From positions 300,511 to 364,510 of the forward strand of contig NZ_RZNF01000003.1 of assembly GCF_003992725.1 (NCBI RefSeq): a stretch of 64,000 nucleotides of DNA. The letters are read 5' to 3'. This document shows, piece by piece, positions 7,685 through 17,551 of the stretch (its first letter is position 1; each line of letters starts with the position of its first letter). The notes under the pieces are model-generated. The model was not told where the DNA came from, did not search any database, and was given only the letters and a program-made list of their open reading frames with translations. Source of the DNA: Rhodomicrobium lacus. Lineage in GTDB: Bacteria; Pseudomonadota; Alphaproteobacteria; Rhizobiales; Rhodomicrobiaceae. The translations under genes were made by a program, and so were the position numbers.

Positions 7685-9109
7685 ATGGTTTCCGTCGAAT
7701 TCGGTCACACATCGAACAAAGGCGCAAGCGGCGTCGTGTCGAACCAGCGCCTCCTCAACGGCTACGCCGAGGCAATGGGGCAAGCGGCAAAGGCTTCGCT
7801 TCCGGTCTATGCGGTGCCAGGCACAAGGCGCTTCGACCGGGGTGAGACCGGCCTGGATGGCCCCTGCCGTGGGATGCTTTACGTCTACGGCAAGGGGCTT
7901 TACGTGGTCGCGGGCACGCGTGCGGCGCTATTCGATGATGCAGGCAACGCCGCAGTGGTCTCGGGCGAGATCGCGGGCAGTTCCATGGTCGTCATGGCCG
8001 CGAACCAGCAGACGAACCCGCAGATCGGCATCGTCGCCGACGGAGTTTATTACGTGCTCGACACCGCGACGAACGCCATCGCCGCCCCCGATATCACGAC
8101 GCTTCCCGCTCCGAACAGCGTGACCTTCCTGGACGGCTATCTCGTCTTCTCCATCGCCGACGGGCGCATCTTTCACACAGCGCTGAACGACGCGGTGACA
8201 GTCAATGCCCTGTCATTCGCGACCACCACGAGCCGCTCGGATGGACTTCGCCGAATCGTCACGCACCGGGGCGCCCTCATCGCGCTCGGCGAGGCGAGCC
8301 TGGAAATCTGGGAAAACGCAGGCACCACGCCGTTCGCCTTCGCGCCGATCCGCGCCGATATCGACATCGGCTGCATTGCGGAGCACACGGCCGCAAGCGT
8401 CGGGGACTCGCTCCTCTTCGTGGACCATAACGGCGTCGTCCGCCAACTCACCGGGTCGGAGCCGCAGCGCATCTCCACACACGCCATCGAGCGCGCCATC
8501 GCCGCGCTGTCGTGGGACGAGCGGCGCGCGCTTTATGCCGTCTACACGCATTTCAACGGCCATGACTTCTATGCCGTCACGAGCCCCTACTGGACGTTCG
8601 AATTCGACCTGGCCACCGGGCTTTGGCACGAGCGGGCGAGCGGCGAACTCGATCACTGGACGGCGCGTGGGCATGCCTCTTTCAACGGCAAGGTGGTGAT
8701 CGGTTCGGGCGTCGATGCGAGCCTTCACGTGCTCGACGATGCGTCTTATACGGCAAGCGGCCAACCTTATCTCTTTCTTGCGCAGTCGGCACCGCTGCAT
8801 GCTTTCCCGAACGGCCTCATCGTCGACCAGCTCGACGTCGACATCATTCCGGGGGTCGGCATGACGAGCAACGACGAGGACACCGCCGACCCTAAGCTGA
8901 TGCTCGACTGGTCGGACGATGGCGGCGTCACCTGGACCGGCGGGCGTGTCGCCTCCCTCGGCCGCGTGGGCGAGCTATTCACGGTAGCGAGTTTCCATCA
9001 GCTCGGCGCGGCGCCCCGCGGCGGTCGAACGTTTCGCCTCGCATCGTCGTCGCCGGTCATGCGCGGCATCCTCTCGGCGAAAGCGCGCGTGCGCGCCATC
9101 GCACCGTGA
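7685..9109 (+). CDS. P22 gp10-like packaged-DNA stabilisation protein
   Basis: 474 residues, practically the length of P22 gp10 (472), the hub that joins gp4 to the tail needle. It opens MVSVEFGHTSNKG and continues with RLLNGYAEAMGQAAKASLPVY, YAVPGTRRF and a series of beta-propeller-like repeats (GLYVVAGTRAALFDD, YLVFSIADGRIFHTALND). An upstream in-frame ATG at 7508 would add 59 Arg/Ser-rich residues unlike the rest; I prefer ATG 7685 with GGAG nine bases before it. The 194 bp before this start hold no other gene that I can support. Confidence 0.8.
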   Translation: MVSVEFGHTSNKGASGVVSNQRLLNGYAEAMGQAAKASLPVYAVPGTRRFDRGETGLDGPCRGMLYVYGKGLYVVAGTRAALFDDAGNAAVVSGEIAGSSMVVMAANQQTNPQIGIVADGVYYVLDTATNAIAAPDITTLPAPNSVTFLDGYLVFSIADGRIFHTALNDAVTVNALSFATTTSRSDGLRRIVTHRGALIALGEASLEIWENAGTTPFAFAPIRADIDIGCIAEHTAASVGDSLLFVDHNGVVRQLTGSEPQRISTHAIERAIAALSWDERRALYAVYTHFNGHDFYAVTSPYWTFEFDLATGLWHERASGELDHWTARGHASFNGKVVIGSGVDASLHVLDDASYTASGQPYLFLAQSAPLHAFPNGLIVDQLDVDIIPGVGMTSNDEDTADPKLMLDWSDDGGVTWTGGRVASLGRVGELFTVASFHQLGAAPRGGRTFRLASSSPVMRGILSAKARVRAIAP

Positions 9110-9119
9110 GGACGGCATC

Positions 9120-11264
9120 ATGACCGGAAAGGACAACCTATTCAGTCCGTTCGGCTTTTCGGTCGATCGCAAGGGCCGCGTCGACAACAACACGCGCGCC
9201 TTTCTCTCGAAGTTCAAGGGACGCACCGGCCCAGCGATCGCCGATCTGGAAAGCGACGCTTCGTGGACCGGGATCGCGGCCACGGCAAATGCGCTCATCC
9301 GCGAATTTGTGGCGCAAGGCTGGACTGAAAAAGGCTTCGATTCGAACGAAACGGCCTATGCGAGCGCCGTCCGCGCCGTGACCATGATCCCCGCCGCAAC
9401 CGAGTTCGCCTACGCGCCATATGAAGTTTTGCGCGACCAGGTCACGGCGGGCACTGAATATGTGGCGACGGAAAACGCCTTCAGCATTTATGAGCGCGAT
9501 ATGTGGCTCCTCGCCCATGCCGCCGCAAACAGGGCCGGGCGCATCGGCGGCGCGGCGTGCGACTGGGCCACTTCGCTCAATGTGATGCAAAGCCAGTTGC
9601 CGAATGTCGGCCTCGTGAACCTTTTCGTTTCGTGGTACGGCACCGATCTGCGCGCTGGCGAATGCATACTCGTGCCCGGCGTCACGCGCGCGAGCTTCGA
9701 GACCATGCCAGATCGCTGGAGTTGCGCGGGCATGTCGCGCGGCGAGGCGCATGTCGTCTCGCAGGTGGACGGCAACGCGGCTTTCGGCGGCACGCCGGAC
9801 GACACATCGCTTGTCGCCTGCATCAAGGATCTGAAGGCGCGCAAGCTCGAAGTCGCCTTCACGCCGTTCATTCTGATGGACATCCCGGCGGGCAACGCGC
9901 TGCCGGACCCGCTTCGGGGCGGGGCGGGTCAACCGGTCTATCCATGGCGCGGACGCATCACGAAGGCTTATGCCACCGCGGACAGGTCGGCCGAGGTCGA
10001 GGCGGAAGTCGCAGCATTCGTCAGGCAGTATCGCGCCTTCGTCTTGCATTATGCGCAGCTCTGCGCGGATGCGGGCGGCGTGGATATCTTTCTGCTCGGC
10101 ACGGAGCTTCGCGGCCTGACGTGGCTTCGCGGCGCGGAAGGGGGCTATCCTTTCGTGACGGCGCTGAAGCAACTGGCGGCGGACGTAAAGGCGGTTCTGC
10201 CGAGGGCCAGGCTCTCCTACGCAGCGGACTGGTCCGAATGGTTCGGCCATCAGCCGCCTGACGGCACGGGCGATGCTATCTTTCATCTCGATCCGCTGTG
10301 GACGGACCCGAACATAGACGCCATCGCCTTCGACAATTACTGGCCGCTGTCGGACTGGCGAGACGGCACGCCGAACATGGACCGCGCGCTGAAGGAAGAC
10401 GGCACGCTGACGGCCAACACCGATTACGACTATCTGATGGGCAACATCAGAGGCGGCGAAGGCTACGACTGGTACTACGCCAGCACCGCCGACCGCGACG
10501 CCCAGGTGCGTTCGCCTATCACCGACGGCGGCTACCACAAGCCCTGGATCTATCGCTACAAGGACATATGGGGCTGGTGGGCGAACCCGCATTACGACCG
10601 CCTCGGCGGCATCGAGGCTGCGGAACCGACGGCCTGGGTGCCGCGCTCCAAGCCATTCTGGTTCACCGAACTCGGCTGCCCCTCCATCGACAAGGGATCG
10701 AACCAGCCGAACGTGTTCCACGATCCGAAATCGGCGGAAAGCGCCCTGCCTCATCACTCGACCGGCCAGCCGGACAACCTCATCCAGCGCCGCTACCTCC
10801 ATTCGATGCTGCGCTTCTTCGACGAGACCGATGCCGCGTTCGAGGAGACGAACAACCCGCAAAGCACCGTCTATGACGGCCGCATGGTCGATGTGTCACG
10901 CATCATGATCTACACATGGGACGCGCGGCCCTATCCGTACTTTCCGCTGTTCTGGTGGGTCTGGAGCGACGCCGCGAACTGGGCTTACGGCCACTGGATC
11001 GCGGGCAAGCTTTCAACCTACGCCTTGCCGACGGAGCTTGACAGCATGGCCAAGACGACGACCTACGCGCCCCGCCACCCCTATATCGTGGACCCGGCGA
11101 CGGGCAAGCTCGACAAGCAGTATGCGGATTTCTTCCAGAGCATCGAGTTCGTGAAGGGGAGCGCGATCGCAAACGTGCCGCTCGAACCGACCGTCTCGGA
11201 GGCAGCCGCCGCGATCAATTCGTTACTCGCGGTGCTCCGCGCGCAGAACAGGCTCGCCACATGA
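9120..11264 (+). CDS. Phage protein with GTA-type TIM-barrel glycoside hydrolase domain
   Basis: 714 residues. The central part, residues about 270-600, has the hallmark segments of the TIM-barrel domain found in the large baseplate protein of gene transfer agents and related siphophages: LSYAADWSEWFGHQPPDG, FHLDPLWTDPNIDAIAFDNYWPL, and FWFTELGCPSIDKGSNQPN with a likely catalytic Glu. There the domain is one part of a 1300-residue protein; here it stands nearly alone inside a P22-like neck region. It may cut cell-surface or peptidoglycan sugars during entry. The gene follows gp10 by 10 bp and overlaps the next by 4 bp. Confidence 0.75.
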   Translation: MTGKDNLFSPFGFSVDRKGRVDNNTRAFLSKFKGRTGPAIADLESDASWTGIAATANALIREFVAQGWTEKGFDSNETAYASAVRAVTMIPAATEFAYAPYEVLRDQVTAGTEYVATENAFSIYERDMWLLAHAAANRAGRIGGAACDWATSLNVMQSQLPNVGLVNLFVSWYGTDLRAGECILVPGVTRASFETMPDRWSCAGMSRGEAHVVSQVDGNAAFGGTPDDTSLVACIKDLKARKLEVAFTPFILMDIPAGNALPDPLRGGAGQPVYPWRGRITKAYATADRSAEVEAEVAAFVRQYRAFVLHYAQLCADAGGVDIFLLGTELRGLTWLRGAEGGYPFVTALKQLAADVKAVLPRARLSYAADWSEWFGHQPPDGTGDAIFHLDPLWTDPNIDAIAFDNYWPLSDWRDGTPNMDRALKEDGTLTANTDYDYLMGNIRGGEGYDWYYASTADRDAQVRSPITDGGYHKPWIYRYKDIWGWWANPHYDRLGGIEAAEPTAWVPRSKPFWFTELGCPSIDKGSNQPNVFHDPKSAESALPHHSTGQPDNLIQRRYLHSMLRFFDETDAAFEETNNPQSTVYDGRMVDVSRIMIYTWDARPYPYFPLFWWVWSDAANWAYGHWIAGKLSTYALPTELDSMAKTTTYAPRHPYIVDPATGKLDKQYADFFQSIEFVKGSAIANVPLEPTVSEAAAAINSLLAVLRAQNRLAT

Positions 11265-11704
11265 GCGGCGTCGTTCGACAGGCGAGCGAGGCCGATGCCG
11301 CCCGTTTCGTGGAACTGGCCTTGCGGTTTTATGCCGAGGAAGGTGCACGGCGCGCCGATCCACGCGCGCTCGCCCGTTTCGCCTTCGCGCAGATTTTCGA
11401 GCGAAACCGGGTGCTGCTGGCGGCGAAAGAGCCTGCGGTGGCCGTCCTCGCGGGCATGATCGCGCCGCACTACCTCACGGGCGAGCCGACCGCGTTCAAA
11501 ACCGCCTGGTACGCGCAGCCCGGCGCGCGAGGCTACGGCGCATCTCTTTTGCGCGCCTTCGAGGCATGGGCGATTGAAAAGGGCGCGACGCGGCTCGTCG
11601 TTGCAGGGCGCATGCCCCGAACTCTCACGCTGCTCGAACGGCTTCGGTTTCAGCCCCTCGAAACAGTCTACGCAAAGGATCTTCCATGGCAGAAGCAGCA
11701 GTAA
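11261..11704 (+). CDS. GNAT-family N-acetyltransferase-like phage protein
   Basis: 147 residues with the GNAT core: VRQASEADAARFVELALRFY at the N-terminus, AVLAGMIAPHYLTG as strand beta4, and GARGYGASLLRAFEAWAIEKGATRLVV, in which the G-A-R-G-Y-G run is the acetyl-CoA pyrophosphate loop. It overlaps the TIM-barrel gene (ATGA) and its end overlaps the next gene, so it belongs to the phage late operon. Such proteins occur in the tail regions of several alphaproteobacterial phages; their substrate is unknown. Confidence 0.68.
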   Translation: MSGVVRQASEADAARFVELALRFYAEEGARRADPRALARFAFAQIFERNRVLLAAKEPAVAVLAGMIAPHYLTGEPTAFKTAWYAQPGARGYGASLLRAFEAWAIEKGATRLVVAGRMPRTLTLLERLRFQPLETVYAKDLPWQKQQ

Positions 11705-12293
11705 CGGCCCTCCTCGGCGGCGCGACTTCGGCGGCGCGACTTCGGCGGCGGCCTCCTATCTCGGCGCGCAGACGACGGCGAAGGCCGCGAAAGAGGCAGC
11801 GGCGCTTCAGCAGAGGCGCTACGAACAGGCGGTGAGCTATCAGGAGCCCTATCTGACGGCGGGCACGAACGCGCTGGCACTCTACAACAATGCGACAGGC
11901 GCGAACGGATCGGATGCGCAATCAACGTATTACGAGAGTTTCAAGACCGATCCCGGCTTCACCGCAAGCGTGGATTACGGGTTGAGCAGGATCGAGGCAT
12001 CCGCGGCGGCGAACGGCATGGGACTTTCCGGCAACACGCTCGCCGCGCTTCAGGATTACTCGCAGAAGTCGCTTTCGGATGCCTATCAGACCCGCCTGAA
12101 CAATCTCTACAAGACGGCGACACTCGGCGCGGACGCGGCGAATGCGCTGACAAGCGCAGCCACGTCGAGCGCCTCGTCGACAAGCGGCGCTCTGCTCTCG
12201 GCGGCGTCGACCGAGGCGGCTGCCTTGACGAGCGCGGTCAACGCGCTAACCGGCTCCGCCAAAAACCTCGCCTCCTATTATTACGGCTCCTGA
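11686..12293 (+). pseudogene. Frameshifted phage DNA-transfer (internal virion) protein
   Basis: The ATG at 11686 begins MAEAAVTALLGGATSAA and then runs into a 14-bp tandem duplication (11716-11743) that throws it out of frame. If one copy is removed the reading continues AASYLGAQTTAKAAKEAAAL and gives a 197-residue protein. Downstream, DPGFTASVDYGLSRIEASAA followed by NGMGLSGNTLAALQDYSQ matches the family of phage ejection/DNA-transfer proteins that are injected ahead of the genome. The rest is Ala/Ser-rich and helical. Either the gene is inactivated or the duplication is a sequencing or assembly slip. It is the last gene of the first phage block. Confidence 0.68.
11716..11743. repeat. 14-bp perfect tandem duplication inside the DNA-transfer gene
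   Basis: GGCGGCGCGACTTC occurs twice, at 11716-11729 and 11730-11743, followed by GGCGGCG. Fourteen is not a multiple of three, so the second copy shifts the frame. Removing one copy restores an open frame of 198 codons including stop. Confidence 0.95.
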
Positions 12294-12425
12294 TCCCCCT
12301 CCCCGATCCGCTGCCGTCCGGACCATCATCCGACGTGCATCGAACCAACAGGGGCATCGCATGTGACCGGCGGGCGCGCGCCCCTCGCCCTGCCCCTGTT
12401 CCGGTGAAGCCGGGGAAGGGAACGG

Positions 12426-12809
12426 TCACATCGCGAACGATCCGAACCAGATGAGAAGCGATGCGAAGCCCGCGAGGCCAAGCCCGACATGGGAGTAAAG
12501 CAATGCGACGCCGCCCTGCTTCGACCTTTGGGCGACGATCGGGGCGACGAAGCCCGAGAAAAGCGATAATGCGAACAGTCCCGCCGCTGCCGTGCCGAAT
12601 TGTCCGACCGCCGCCGTCCCGCTCGGCGCCGCGCCCCGGATGAGGATCGCAACCTGCTCCAGTCCCGCCATGCCGAGGAGAATATGCGCGCCGAGAACAA
12701 GTTTCGCGGGGCGCCTGCGCTTCAGGAAAAGTGCGAACAGATACACCCCGAGCGCGGCGGCTGCGGTGGTAATCGTCAGGATGACGAAAGGAATAAATTC
12801 CGGCGACAT
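12426..12809 (-). CDS. Four-helix integral membrane protein, function unknown
   Basis: 127 residues with four hydrophobic segments: residues about 5-28 (FVILTITTAAAALGVYLFALF), 38-57, 65-88 and 102-125. The basic loop KRRRPAK after the first segment suggests an N-out arrangement. The start ATG at 12809 has AAGGGGAG just before it; a longer in-frame ORF upstream has no such site. No family is recognised. It stands back to back with the cytochrome b561 gene across a 224-bp promoter region and might be related to the same membrane process. Confidence 0.68.
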   Translation of the reverse strand: MSPEFIPFVILTITTAAAALGVYLFALFLKRRRPAKLVLGAHILLGMAGLEQVAILIRGAAPSGTAAVGQFGTAAAGLFALSLFSGFVAPIVAQRSKQGGVALLYSHVGLGLAGFASLLIWFGSFAM

Positions 12810-13033
12810 TGGCTCCCCTTCAGCCTGATGCGAGGCTGATCCTCGACTTCGACCAATTCCAGTTTCTTTGGAACCGCTCTGGCTCGAACGTGTCTTTACC
12901 ATCGAACGCGGCGCTCGTTCGTCCGTCAACCCGAACATTGTCTCCAACGGGCATAGCGGGCGTCGTCCTCGGCGGGTGCGGACGGCCGCGTTCATCGCAT
13001 CCCGCTTCAGGAAGAAACGAACTGGAGCAAGCA

Positions 13034-13567
13034 ATGAATTTTCGTTACGGGCCGTGGGCCCGCACTTTCCATTGGACCATCGCACTTCTTGTTTTCTTCA
13101 TGCTCGCGCTTGGCGCGTATATGACGAAGGGCATCGGCCCTGACGATCCGATACGCGGCCAGCTTTACAGCCTTCACAAGGCGACCGGCGCGCTCATTCT
13201 TTTTCTGGTGCTGATACGCCTCCTCGTGCGCTTCAACAACGCCCCTCCGGTCCTCGACGATCAGCCGGCGCTGATACGGGTCGGCTCTCGGTTGAACCAT
13301 TACGCGCTATATCTCATGCTTATCGCGCAGCCTCTGATCGGTATTTTCCTCTCCCAGGCTGCCGACCGGCCGGTGAGCTTCTACGGACTGTTCACGCTTC
13401 CCAAACTCATCGCCCCGCAGCCCAAGCCCGTGGTAGAAAACCTCGCCGCCGCGCACCAGATCGGCGCGGGCATCCTCGTTTTACTGATCGGACTGCACAT
13501 CGCGGGCGCGCTGTATCACTGGCTCATCAAGCAGGACGGTGTCATGCGCCGCATGGCCTGGTGGTAA
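13034..13567 (+). CDS. Cytochrome b561 family protein
   Basis: 177-residue membrane cytochrome of the bacterial b561 (YodB/CybB) type, thought to move electrons between ubiquinol and acceptors such as superoxide. Four transmembrane helices carry the His ligands: WARTFHWTIALLVFF, LYSLHKATGALILFLVL, LNHYALYLMLIAQPLIG, and AAHQIGAGILVLLIGLHIAGALYHWLI. Start ATG 13034 was chosen because the family begins with a short YGPWARTFHW segment and GGAGCAAGCA precedes it. Confidence 0.88.
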   Translation: MNFRYGPWARTFHWTIALLVFFMLALGAYMTKGIGPDDPIRGQLYSLHKATGALILFLVLIRLLVRFNNAPPVLDDQPALIRVGSRLNHYALYLMLIAQPLIGIFLSQAADRPVSFYGLFTLPKLIAPQPKPVVENLAAAHQIGAGILVLLIGLHIAGALYHWLIKQDGVMRRMAWW

Positions 13568-13702
13568 ACGCTTCCGGGCGATGACATCGTGCTCGTTCTT
13601 TCGTTGCCGCATCGCGCCGGTCCGTGACAGCGAAGATGATATCCGTCAAGGTGATGCCGCGAATGCGAGATTCGCGAGCATCATGGACATGAGCGAGACG
13701 GC

Positions 13703-14497
13703 ATGACCACCGAATCCCCGGATCAAACCCTGCTTCTCACCGTCGATGACGGTATCGCCCGAATTACGATCAACCGTCCCGAGGCGCGTAACGCTTTCAC
13801 GTTCGAGATGTACGAGAAACTCGCGGAAGCGTGCGAGACCGCGAATGCGGATTCGTCGGTTCGGGCGCTGATCATCACGGGCGCGGGCGACAAGGCGTTT
13901 TCCGCCGGAACCGACATCTCGCTGTTTCGCGCGTTCCAGAAGCCGGAAGACGCCATCGGCTACGAAAGCTTCATGGAGCGCGTGCTTTCGGCCATCGAAA
14001 CCTGCCGCGTTCCGACAATCGCAGCCATCGCGGGCGCATGTACCGGAGGCGGCGGCGCTATCGCTGCATGCTGCGATCTGCGCATCGGCACAGCCAACGC
14101 GAAGTTCGGCATTCCCATCGCGCGCACGCTCGGAAACTGCCTCTCGGTCGCCAACCTTGCGCGGCTCTCGGCCTTGATCGGCATCGCTCGGGTCAAGCAC
14201 ATGATCCTCACCGCGCGGCTGATCGAGGCGGATGAAGCGTTCACCATCGGCCTTTTGAACGAGGTCGTTCCCGACCGCGCTGCCCTGGATGCGCGCGCGA
14301 CGCAGCTTGCCGCTGAAATCGCGAGCTTCGCGCCGCTCACGCTTCGCGCTACGAAGGAAGGCTTGCGGCGCGTTCAGGCGATGAAGCATCACGTCGACGA
14401 TCAGGATCTGATCCTCATGTGCTACATGAGCGAGGACTTTCGCGAAGGGATGGCGGCGTTTCTCGCAAAGCGCAAACCGGACTGGAGCGGCCGGTAG
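13703..14497 (+). CDS. Enoyl-CoA hydratase/isomerase family protein
   Basis: 264 residues of the crotonase fold. Oxyanion-hole segments are KAFSAGTDISLF and IAGACTGGGGAIAACCDLRI. The usual first catalytic Glu region (LG..P..GG) reads PIARTLGNCLSVANLARL, so hydratase chemistry is uncertain and another crotonase activity is possible. The C-terminal KPDWSGR ending, with LAKRK before it, resembles a group of proteobacterial crotonases of unassigned substrate. It stands alone, with 135 bp before it. Confidence 0.85.
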   Translation: MTTESPDQTLLLTVDDGIARITINRPEARNAFTFEMYEKLAEACETANADSSVRALIITGAGDKAFSAGTDISLFRAFQKPEDAIGYESFMERVLSAIETCRVPTIAAIAGACTGGGGAIAACCDLRIGTANAKFGIPIARTLGNCLSVANLARLSALIGIARVKHMILTARLIEADEAFTIGLLNEVVPDRAALDARATQLAAEIASFAPLTLRATKEGLRRVQAMKHHVDDQDLILMCYMSEDFREGMAAFLAKRKPDWSGR

Positions 14498-14585
14498 GTC
14501 TTTCTGCAAGCGCAAGGGCGGTGTCCGTTCGTGCTTTCATCGTCGTGCCCGGCCTGACGACGCGCAGGCCGGGATCAATGACGCT

Positions 14586-17387
14586 CTACTGGCACTCCCG
14601 TCCCGGACCGGTTTCGCGAAGCAGCGAAAGCATGCAGTTTCGTGTCTTCACGTTGTGGGCGGAGTATATCTGCCCATCGAGGAACGCCTGAAGCGGCGGC
14701 GACACCCACCAGCTGAGCGACACGCTTTTGTACTGAGCCTGCTCCCTTGTCTTTTCGCGGATGCGCATAGCGCGCTTCTGTTCTTTAGCGACCTCGTCCT
14801 TGTTCGAGAACTTGAGGATTTCCTTCAGAAAGAAATTCTCTCTCGGCTGCGGGCAGATGCTGATCTGCGCGACAGAACGGACGCCGCCGTTCAGCTGCTT
14901 CACCCGATCCGGCAGCTCGACGATGGTTCCGTAACCGCGCGCGATGCGCGTTGAATTCAGCGTCAGGATGTCCGAGACGGCGGCGCCGGGCCGGAAGTCG
15001 GCCTGATCGGGGATGCGCGGACTGGTGCCGGGATCGCTTCCGAGGCCGCAGACGCTCGTGTCCTTGAACCAGTCGGGCTCGCTCGATACCTGAAGAATGA
15101 AGGGCTTCAGCCTGCCGTCCTCCGCCTTGAGGGCGGCGGCGATTTCAAACGCGGTCACGGCGCCGGAATTGTCGTAATAACCGCCGTCCACAACGCTGTC
15201 GACGATCTGGGCGCGCCTGTCGCGGATGCCCGCATGCGGCGACACGAAGGGCGAGCGCGAACTCACACCTGCCGCCGAACTGAGGCGAACGTCGACCGAA
15301 ACGGGCTTCCTGTCCTTGCAGCGAGCGCCAGCCACAGGGCTGAAAAACGACGGAAGAGCGCGGGCGATCTCGTCCAGCGTGCCGACCTCGGGATAGGCGT
15401 TCGTGTTCGGATCGCGATAGGGCGAGCAGAGGAGTTCATGCAGGTCGTAAGCGTCGATGAAGAGCGCGTTGCCGGTCTTGGTTGGCTCGGTCATCCTGAC
15501 CGGCGTCACGATCACGCGGCGGCCGGTTTCGTTCGATGCGGCGTTGAGAAACAGCAGCGGCGTCCAGCTCGCGGGTGTCGGAGCCATGGCAAGGAGCGGT
15601 CCCGACAAGGGCGATGTTGCGCGCGATGTGCCGTAGACGCCATTGAAGGCGTCTTCCCACGCCGTTTCGAGAACGCCTGCCCTGTCCAGCACGAAAGGCA
15701 GCCGCGACAGGGTCAGCACGTCGCGGGCGAGGAAACCGATGGAAACCGGCGAGATGAAATCGTTGGAGAGTGCAGCCTGAAGCGCATCCTTGTATCCCAC
15801 GAAATCGGTGAGGAAGGCGCGGGTCAGCGGCTCTGCGCCGCCGCTCGGCTCCCGCTCTGTGTTGGCAGCCTCAAGATTGGCCGTTGCGACGTTCGGAAAC
15901 CAGAGCCGCTGGCGAAACAGCGCGGCCTTCAGATCCTCAGTGCTCGTCGCCTGATGCGTCTTCAGCGCGCTTGTGTAGAAGGCCGCGCCGACGGAACTGC
16001 CCGAGACGCTCGAAATTGCAAAAAGCTGGAGATGGAAAGGCCGCCCCGCGCTGATCTTCGCACGCTCCAGGCTGTCATCTTCGAGTGAGCCGAGCACGCT
16101 GGCGAGAAGGAAAGCCGCGCGGCTCCCGCCGCCCTCGCCCGAAACGATGATGGGGCGCGGGCAATCGGCAAGTTCCTTTGCGTCGGGCGCGAGCCATTCA
16201 CAGCCGCGCGCGTCCCAGCCGCTGGCGGTCTTCCAACCCTTGACCGCGTCGGCGAAGAGGGCAGGACGAAGCGAAGGCCGCTGGTCTTCCGCAATCCTGG
16301 CGACACGAACGTCATGCCCGTCGCCGACAAAAAAGGTAAGGCCGATGGCGACGACGACGAGCGCCGCGATGAAGGGAAACTGGAAGCGGTTCGAAAGCAG
16401 CGCCAGGAACGCGATGAAAGGCAGCCACGCGCCGAACACCACGAACAGGAAAGAGGCGCGTTTCAGGTAGAGCGTATCGCCGATGAAATCGAGCGCCTGC
16501 TGGATGCCGGGGCTGGACGTCAGATCCGGGAACGAAAACAGCTGCTGCACCGTCTCCGAATAGGAGAGGAAGTGGATCGCGACGAGGACGAGCAGGAACA
16601 CCGTGAGGCGGATCATGTACCGCCACATGAATTCCTTCACGCGCTGCGCGGCGATCCAGGTCTCCATGCCGAGCCATGCCGGTTTCAGCCCGGATAGATG
16701 GATGTCCATGGCCTGAAGGTCTGGCGTGGTCTTTCGCGTCAAACGTTCGATGCGGATCAGGGAGCGCTTGAAGCCTTCGGCGTCCTTGACCTCCCGCCGG
16801 GCCATCGCGCGCCCGTAGCCGCGCAGGAAAACGTCGCGAAAGATCACCAGCAGCAGCACGACAGCGGTGGCGACAAGAAGGGTGATGAGATGCGCTTCAA
16901 GCAAGCGGCGGATCGGCGCTTCGTATTTGTTGCCGCCGTCCTGCAAAGGTACGGGCAGATTGTTCGCCGCTGCAACGATGCCGACGAGCACCGCGATGAA
17001 GGCGAAGACGACGAACAGACTCGGCAGCCGGAAGATGTAGAATTTGAAACGCGCTTCGTTGTCGATGCCGATGACGTCGTAATTCTGCTGGAGCAGGAGC
17101 CGCGACGTGAAGACGAGCGGCAGCGCCCAGATGAAGATGCCGATAGCGTAGAAGCCAGCCCAATAAACGATCTCCTGCGCCAGATAGGGCCGCGCGTCGA
17201 ACAGCAGATCCTGCACCTGCGGCAGGCTAGAAAATGCGAAAAACGCGATGACGAGGCTCAGCACGCTGAAGAACGAAATGCCGACGGTCGCCCGGATGAA
17301 GAGCCGGATGCGCGAAACCCGCCTTGGGGCTTGAACGCCCGGCGCCGGCTGGCTCGTGGGTGGGGAAGCTGTCTCGGTTTCCAACAT
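14586..17387 (-). CDS. Membrane-anchored patatin-like phospholipase
   Basis: 933 residues. The N-terminal 380 residues contain about eight hydrophobic segments (for example LFIRATVGISFFSVLSLVIA and LPSLFVVFAFIAVLVGIVAA), then a soluble lipase domain. Patatin elements are present in order: the Gly-rich oxyanion loop SGEGGGSRAAFLL near residue 415, the nucleophile elbow SGSSVG near 455, and the Asp of VDGGYYDNSGA near 780, giving the Ser-Asp dyad. Patatins hydrolyse acyl chains of phospholipids. The enlarged membrane domain is unusual; a role in membrane remodelling is inference. Its promoter would lie in the 164 bp to the right (17388-17551). Confidence 0.8.
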   Translation of the reverse strand: MLETETASPPTSQPAPGVQAPRRVSRIRLFIRATVGISFFSVLSLVIAFFAFSSLPQVQDLLFDARPYLAQEIVYWAGFYAIGIFIWALPLVFTSRLLLQQNYDVIGIDNEARFKFYIFRLPSLFVVFAFIAVLVGIVAAANNLPVPLQDGGNKYEAPIRRLLEAHLITLLVATAVVLLLVIFRDVFLRGYGRAMARREVKDAEGFKRSLIRIERLTRKTTPDLQAMDIHLSGLKPAWLGMETWIAAQRVKEFMWRYMIRLTVFLLVLVAIHFLSYSETVQQLFSFPDLTSSPGIQQALDFIGDTLYLKRASFLFVVFGAWLPFIAFLALLSNRFQFPFIAALVVVAIGLTFFVGDGHDVRVARIAEDQRPSLRPALFADAVKGWKTASGWDARGCEWLAPDAKELADCPRPIIVSGEGGGSRAAFLLASVLGSLEDDSLERAKISAGRPFHLQLFAISSVSGSSVGAAFYTSALKTHQATSTEDLKAALFRQRLWFPNVATANLEAANTEREPSGGAEPLTRAFLTDFVGYKDALQAALSNDFISPVSIGFLARDVLTLSRLPFVLDRAGVLETAWEDAFNGVYGTSRATSPLSGPLLAMAPTPASWTPLLFLNAASNETGRRVIVTPVRMTEPTKTGNALFIDAYDLHELLCSPYRDPNTNAYPEVGTLDEIARALPSFFSPVAGARCKDRKPVSVDVRLSSAAGVSSRSPFVSPHAGIRDRRAQIVDSVVDGGYYDNSGAVTAFEIAAALKAEDGRLKPFILQVSSEPDWFKDTSVCGLGSDPGTSPRIPDQADFRPGAAVSDILTLNSTRIARGYGTIVELPDRVKQLNGGVRSVAQISICPQPRENFFLKEILKFSNKDEVAKEQKRAMRIREKTREQAQYKSVSLSWWVSPPLQAFLDGQIYSAHNVKTRNCMLSLLRETGPGRECQ

Positions 17388-17551
17388 ACGGCCCGCGCTC
17401 CTGGCTGAAACGGCTTAAGGAATGCGCGAGACTTGACGCATGCGTTCGTCCCGATCATGGCGAGAGGCACACGGAGCGATCAATTTTGAGGGATTTGTCA
17501 CAAATTGTCGCGAACTGTATCTTCGCAGCGTCCTTTCTCGACCGAACGCTT

